Shown here in pieces: positions 62,190-64,000 of a stretch of 64,000 nucleotides of DNA. Every line of letters starts with the position of its first letter. The first letter of the stretch is position 1. Below the pieces are notes generated by a model, which had not been told where the DNA came from, ran no database searches, and saw only the letters and a program-made list of their open reading frames with translations. Both the position numbers and the translations under genes were made by a program. This stretch comes from Nostoc sp. CMAA1605 (GTDB taxonomy: Bacteria > Cyanobacteriota > Cyanobacteriia > Cyanobacteriales > Nostocaceae). The stretch covers positions 58,630 through 122,629 of the forward strand of contig NZ_PJIZ01000006.1 of the NCBI RefSeq assembly GCF_021596505.1. Direction: 5' to 3'.

Positions 62190-62375
62190 AGGACGGATTG
62201 GGGACTGGGGATTGGGTGGACAAGGTAGACAAGGTAGACAAGGTGGGATTGATTTCCTAACTTAGCACCAGTTAAACGCCGCGCTACCGCTAACACAACT
62301 CATTACTCATTACTCATTACTCATTACTCAGCACTCAGCACTCAGCACTCACCACTCACCACTTTCAATTCAGCA
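62190..62375. repeat. STRR block (AAGGTAGAC, TCATTAC, CACTCAG) with cassette
   Basis: GGGGACT units, three AAGGTAGAC nonamers, a TTAAACGCCGCGCTACCGCT cassette (62272-62291), then CATTACT and CAGCACT heptamers leading into the devB leader. Shares GATTTCCTAAC plus cassette with the block at 45450-45490. Confidence 0.85.
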
Positions 62376-62381
62376 CTCAAA

Positions 62382-63598
62382 TTGCTACAAAGGTATGCGA
62401 TTGTGCATAATTCAAAGCTAGACCGCTCATTTTCTCCTCAACCGATTTTAAGGCGAGCCATTTTTTTAGCTATTTTTGTATCTTTTACATCCATAGGAAT
62501 CAGTGTTTTTACAGCATTTAGAATCAGGGAAGCATCTATTCAGAAGGTACAAGCACCAACAACATTATTCACAGAGCTAAAAACAATAACCGCTTTAGGA
62601 CGAATTGAACCCAAGGGGAATGTTATTCAACTTTCGGCGACTACATCCAGTGAAGGCAGTCGGGTAGAGCAATTATTGGTAAAAGAGGGAGACAGGGTAA
62701 AAGCTGGACAAGTAGTTGCAATTTTAGACAGCCGGGACAAGTTAGAAGCTGCATTAAAAGCAGCAAAAGAAAGGTGAAAGTTGTACAAGCTAATCTAGAC
62801 CGCACTAAAGCCGGAGCGAAAAAAGGAGAAGTTACAGCCCAACAAGCCATCATAGCTCGTCTGCAAGTAGAAGCTCAAGGTGACATAGCTGCTCAGACGG
62901 CTACGGTAGCAAGATTACAAGCCGAAGTGCAGAACGCTCAAATAGAAAATCAACGTTATCAAACACTGTATCAACAAGGAGCAATTTCTGCTTCTCAAAG
63001 TGATAGCCAACGTTTGCGCCTAGAAACTGCCCAAAAGAACCTGCAAGAAGCTCAAGCACAGCTACAACGCCTGCAAATGAGTAGCCAGCAAAAAATACAA
63101 GAAGCTCAAGCTAACTTAGCGCAAATCACCGAAGTTCGGAGTGTAGACGTAGTAGCAGCAGTAGCCGAAATCAATAGTGCTTTAGCAGCGATGAATCAAG
63201 CCCAAGTTAATCTTAACCAAGCTTACGTGCGATCGCCCCAAGATGGACAAGTATTAGCAATTCACACCCAACCTGGGGAAATAGTTTCCAGTAGTGGGAT
63301 TGCTGAAATTGGACAGACTAGTCAAATGTACGTCATCGCCGAAGTTTACGAAAGCGACATCAGCAAAGTCAAAGTTGGTCAGTCAGTGCGAGTCATTGGT
63401 GATTATCTACCCACAGAAATGCAAGGTATTGTTGAGCGCAAAGGCCTACAAATCAAGCGGCAAAACGTCGTCAACACAGACCCCACAAGCAACATTGACA
63501 ACCGAGTTGTAGAAGTCAAAATCCGCCTCAACACCACCTCTAGTCAACAAGCTGCTGATTTAACCAATATGCAAGTTAAAGCAGTAATCGAGTTGTGA
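62382..63598 (+). pseudogene. devB: DevB-type membrane fusion protein, broken by one -1 frameshift
   Basis: First frame 62382-62777 (N-terminal membrane helix, KTITALGRIEPKGNVIQLSA, GSRVEQLLVKEGDRVKAGQV, ILDSRDKLEAALKAAKER); second frame 62774-63598 (VVQANLDRTKAGAKKGEVTA, coiled coil, lipoyl and barrel parts with YVRSPQDGQVLAIHTQPGEI). Adding one G in AAAGG near 62774 restores one ~405-residue HlyD/DevB protein. In DevBCA exporters this adaptor links the inner-membrane ABC pump to TolC. As given the gene is split at the alpha-hairpin and probably non-functional, unless the deletion is a sequence error. The start is a TTG at 62382 or GTG at 62403. Confidence 0.85.
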
Positions 63599-63681
63599 GA
63601 AGGCAAAAGGTAAAAGGTGAAATATCTTTCCTCTACATCCCTAAACTCACTCCCAATCCCCAGTACCCAGTCCCCAACATT

Positions 63682-64000
63682 ATGTTTCAACAACTACGAC
63701 GGCGGACACCTTTAGGTTGGCTGCAATTAAGTCATGAGAAAAGTCGGCTGTTAGTAGCATTATCAGGTATTGCTTTTGCGGACTTACTGATGTTTATGCA
63801 GCTGGGATTTCAAGCCGCTTTGTATGACAGTAACACTCAGCTACATCGCAACTTACAAGCAGATATTATTGTCATCGGTTCACAAACTCGCAACCTGCAA
63901 CGCATTTCTACCTTTTCTCGACGGCGACTATATCAAGCACTAGATGTTCCAGGGGTAAAGTCAGCAGAGGCTATGTATGTGAGTAACATGGTGTGGAAAA
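63682..64000 (+). CDS. devC: DevC-like ABC exporter permease, N-terminal part (runs off window)
   Basis: 106 codons visible from ATG at 63682: RRTPLGWLQLSHEKSRLLVA, LSGIAFADLLMFMQLGFQAA, QADIIVIGSQTRNLQRIS and FSRRRLYQALDVPGVKSAEA are diagnostic of DevC/MacB-like permeases of heterocyst-type exporters. One transmembrane helix and the start of the periplasmic domain are seen. It lies 84 bases after devB in the expected devBCA order; devA is outside. Confidence 0.92.
   Translation, partial: MFQQLRRRTPLGWLQLSHEKSRLLVALSGIAFADLLMFMQLGFQAALYDSNTQLHRNLQADIIVIGSQTRNLQRISTFSRRRLYQALDVPGVKSAEAMYVSNMVWK

Overview
The window is chromosomal DNA from a filamentous, heterocyst-forming type of cyanobacterium (Nostoc / Anabaena / Trichormus group). 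This rests on the genes petB and petD, chlM, acsF, a CpcS/CpeS phycobiliprotein lyase and ctpA; on an NrrA-type response regulator with an NtcA promoter; on DevB/DevC exporter genes; on many HIP1 palindromes (GCGATCGC); and on abundant heptanucleotide tandem repeats (STRRs) of the ATTGGGC, GGGGACT, CACTCAG and TCATTAC kinds between genes. No rRNA or tRNA gene and no CRISPR array was seen.

Layout. 1-9.7 kb: N-terminal part of a B12/radical-SAM protein, a STAS protein, a DapL-like aminotransferase, clpS, a CPBP protease, a DUF2281/PIN toxin-antitoxin pair, a pentapeptide protein coupled to a DICT/HD-GYP-like protein, and a second B12/radical-SAM protein. 10-21.5 kb: DUF1830 and DUF4079 proteins, a second PIN toxin-antitoxin pair, an ABC ATPase, nrrA, DUF6761, a monothiol glutaredoxin with BolA, a subtilase, a PsiE-like protein and two secreted proteins. 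21.7-30.6 kb: EF-G-like GTPase, Uma2, purE, nagA, a DUF4278 protein, a CPA2 antiporter and chlM. 30.6-37.4 kb: a block bounded by two inverted copies of a ~135-bp repeat (metallo-hydrolase, trpG, dgkA, ybeY, DUF3285), then prfB with its programmed frameshift, a degenerate tandem prfB paralogue, and a Bax-inhibitor-1-like protein. 37.8-49.5 kb: group 3 sigma factor, DsbA-like protein, glycosyltransferase, anti-sigma-type ATPase, petBD, ctpA, a metallo-hydrolase-like protein, a site-2 protease, CpcS/CpeS lyase and a HEAT-repeat (NblB-like) protein. 49.6-51.1 kb: a lone TnpB element with a small ribbon-helix-helix gene. 51.2-64 kb: DUF892 protein, a gene-poor 1-kb stretch with two orphan terminators, a membrane protein broken by two frameshifts, a collagen-like secreted protein, acsF, a TM2 protein, DUF2996, a signal peptidase I-TPR fusion, and a TetR-controlled DevB/DevC exporter whose devB is frameshifted.

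Functional themes. Photosynthesis: chlM and acsF (consecutive steps of chlorophyll synthesis), petBD, ctpA, the phycobilin lyase and its HEAT-repeat neighbour. Nitrogen control: nrrA with a textbook NtcA site. Translation and protein quality: prfB and its relic, EF-G-like GTPase, ClpS, proteases.

Most unusual items: (1) the prfB-like gene directly upstream of prfB, which keeps its own CTT-TGA-C recoding site but has lost GGQ and SPF and carries one in-frame TAA; (2) a tnpB that has absorbed an interspersed repeat in frame; (3) three single-base frameshifts, all of the same sign and all at G-containing runs, in two otherwise intact genes; (4) orphan intrinsic terminators suggesting small RNAs near 52.4 kb; (5) the signal peptidase-TPR fusion. 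All family names come from recognition of the sequence and from memory; no database search was possible.
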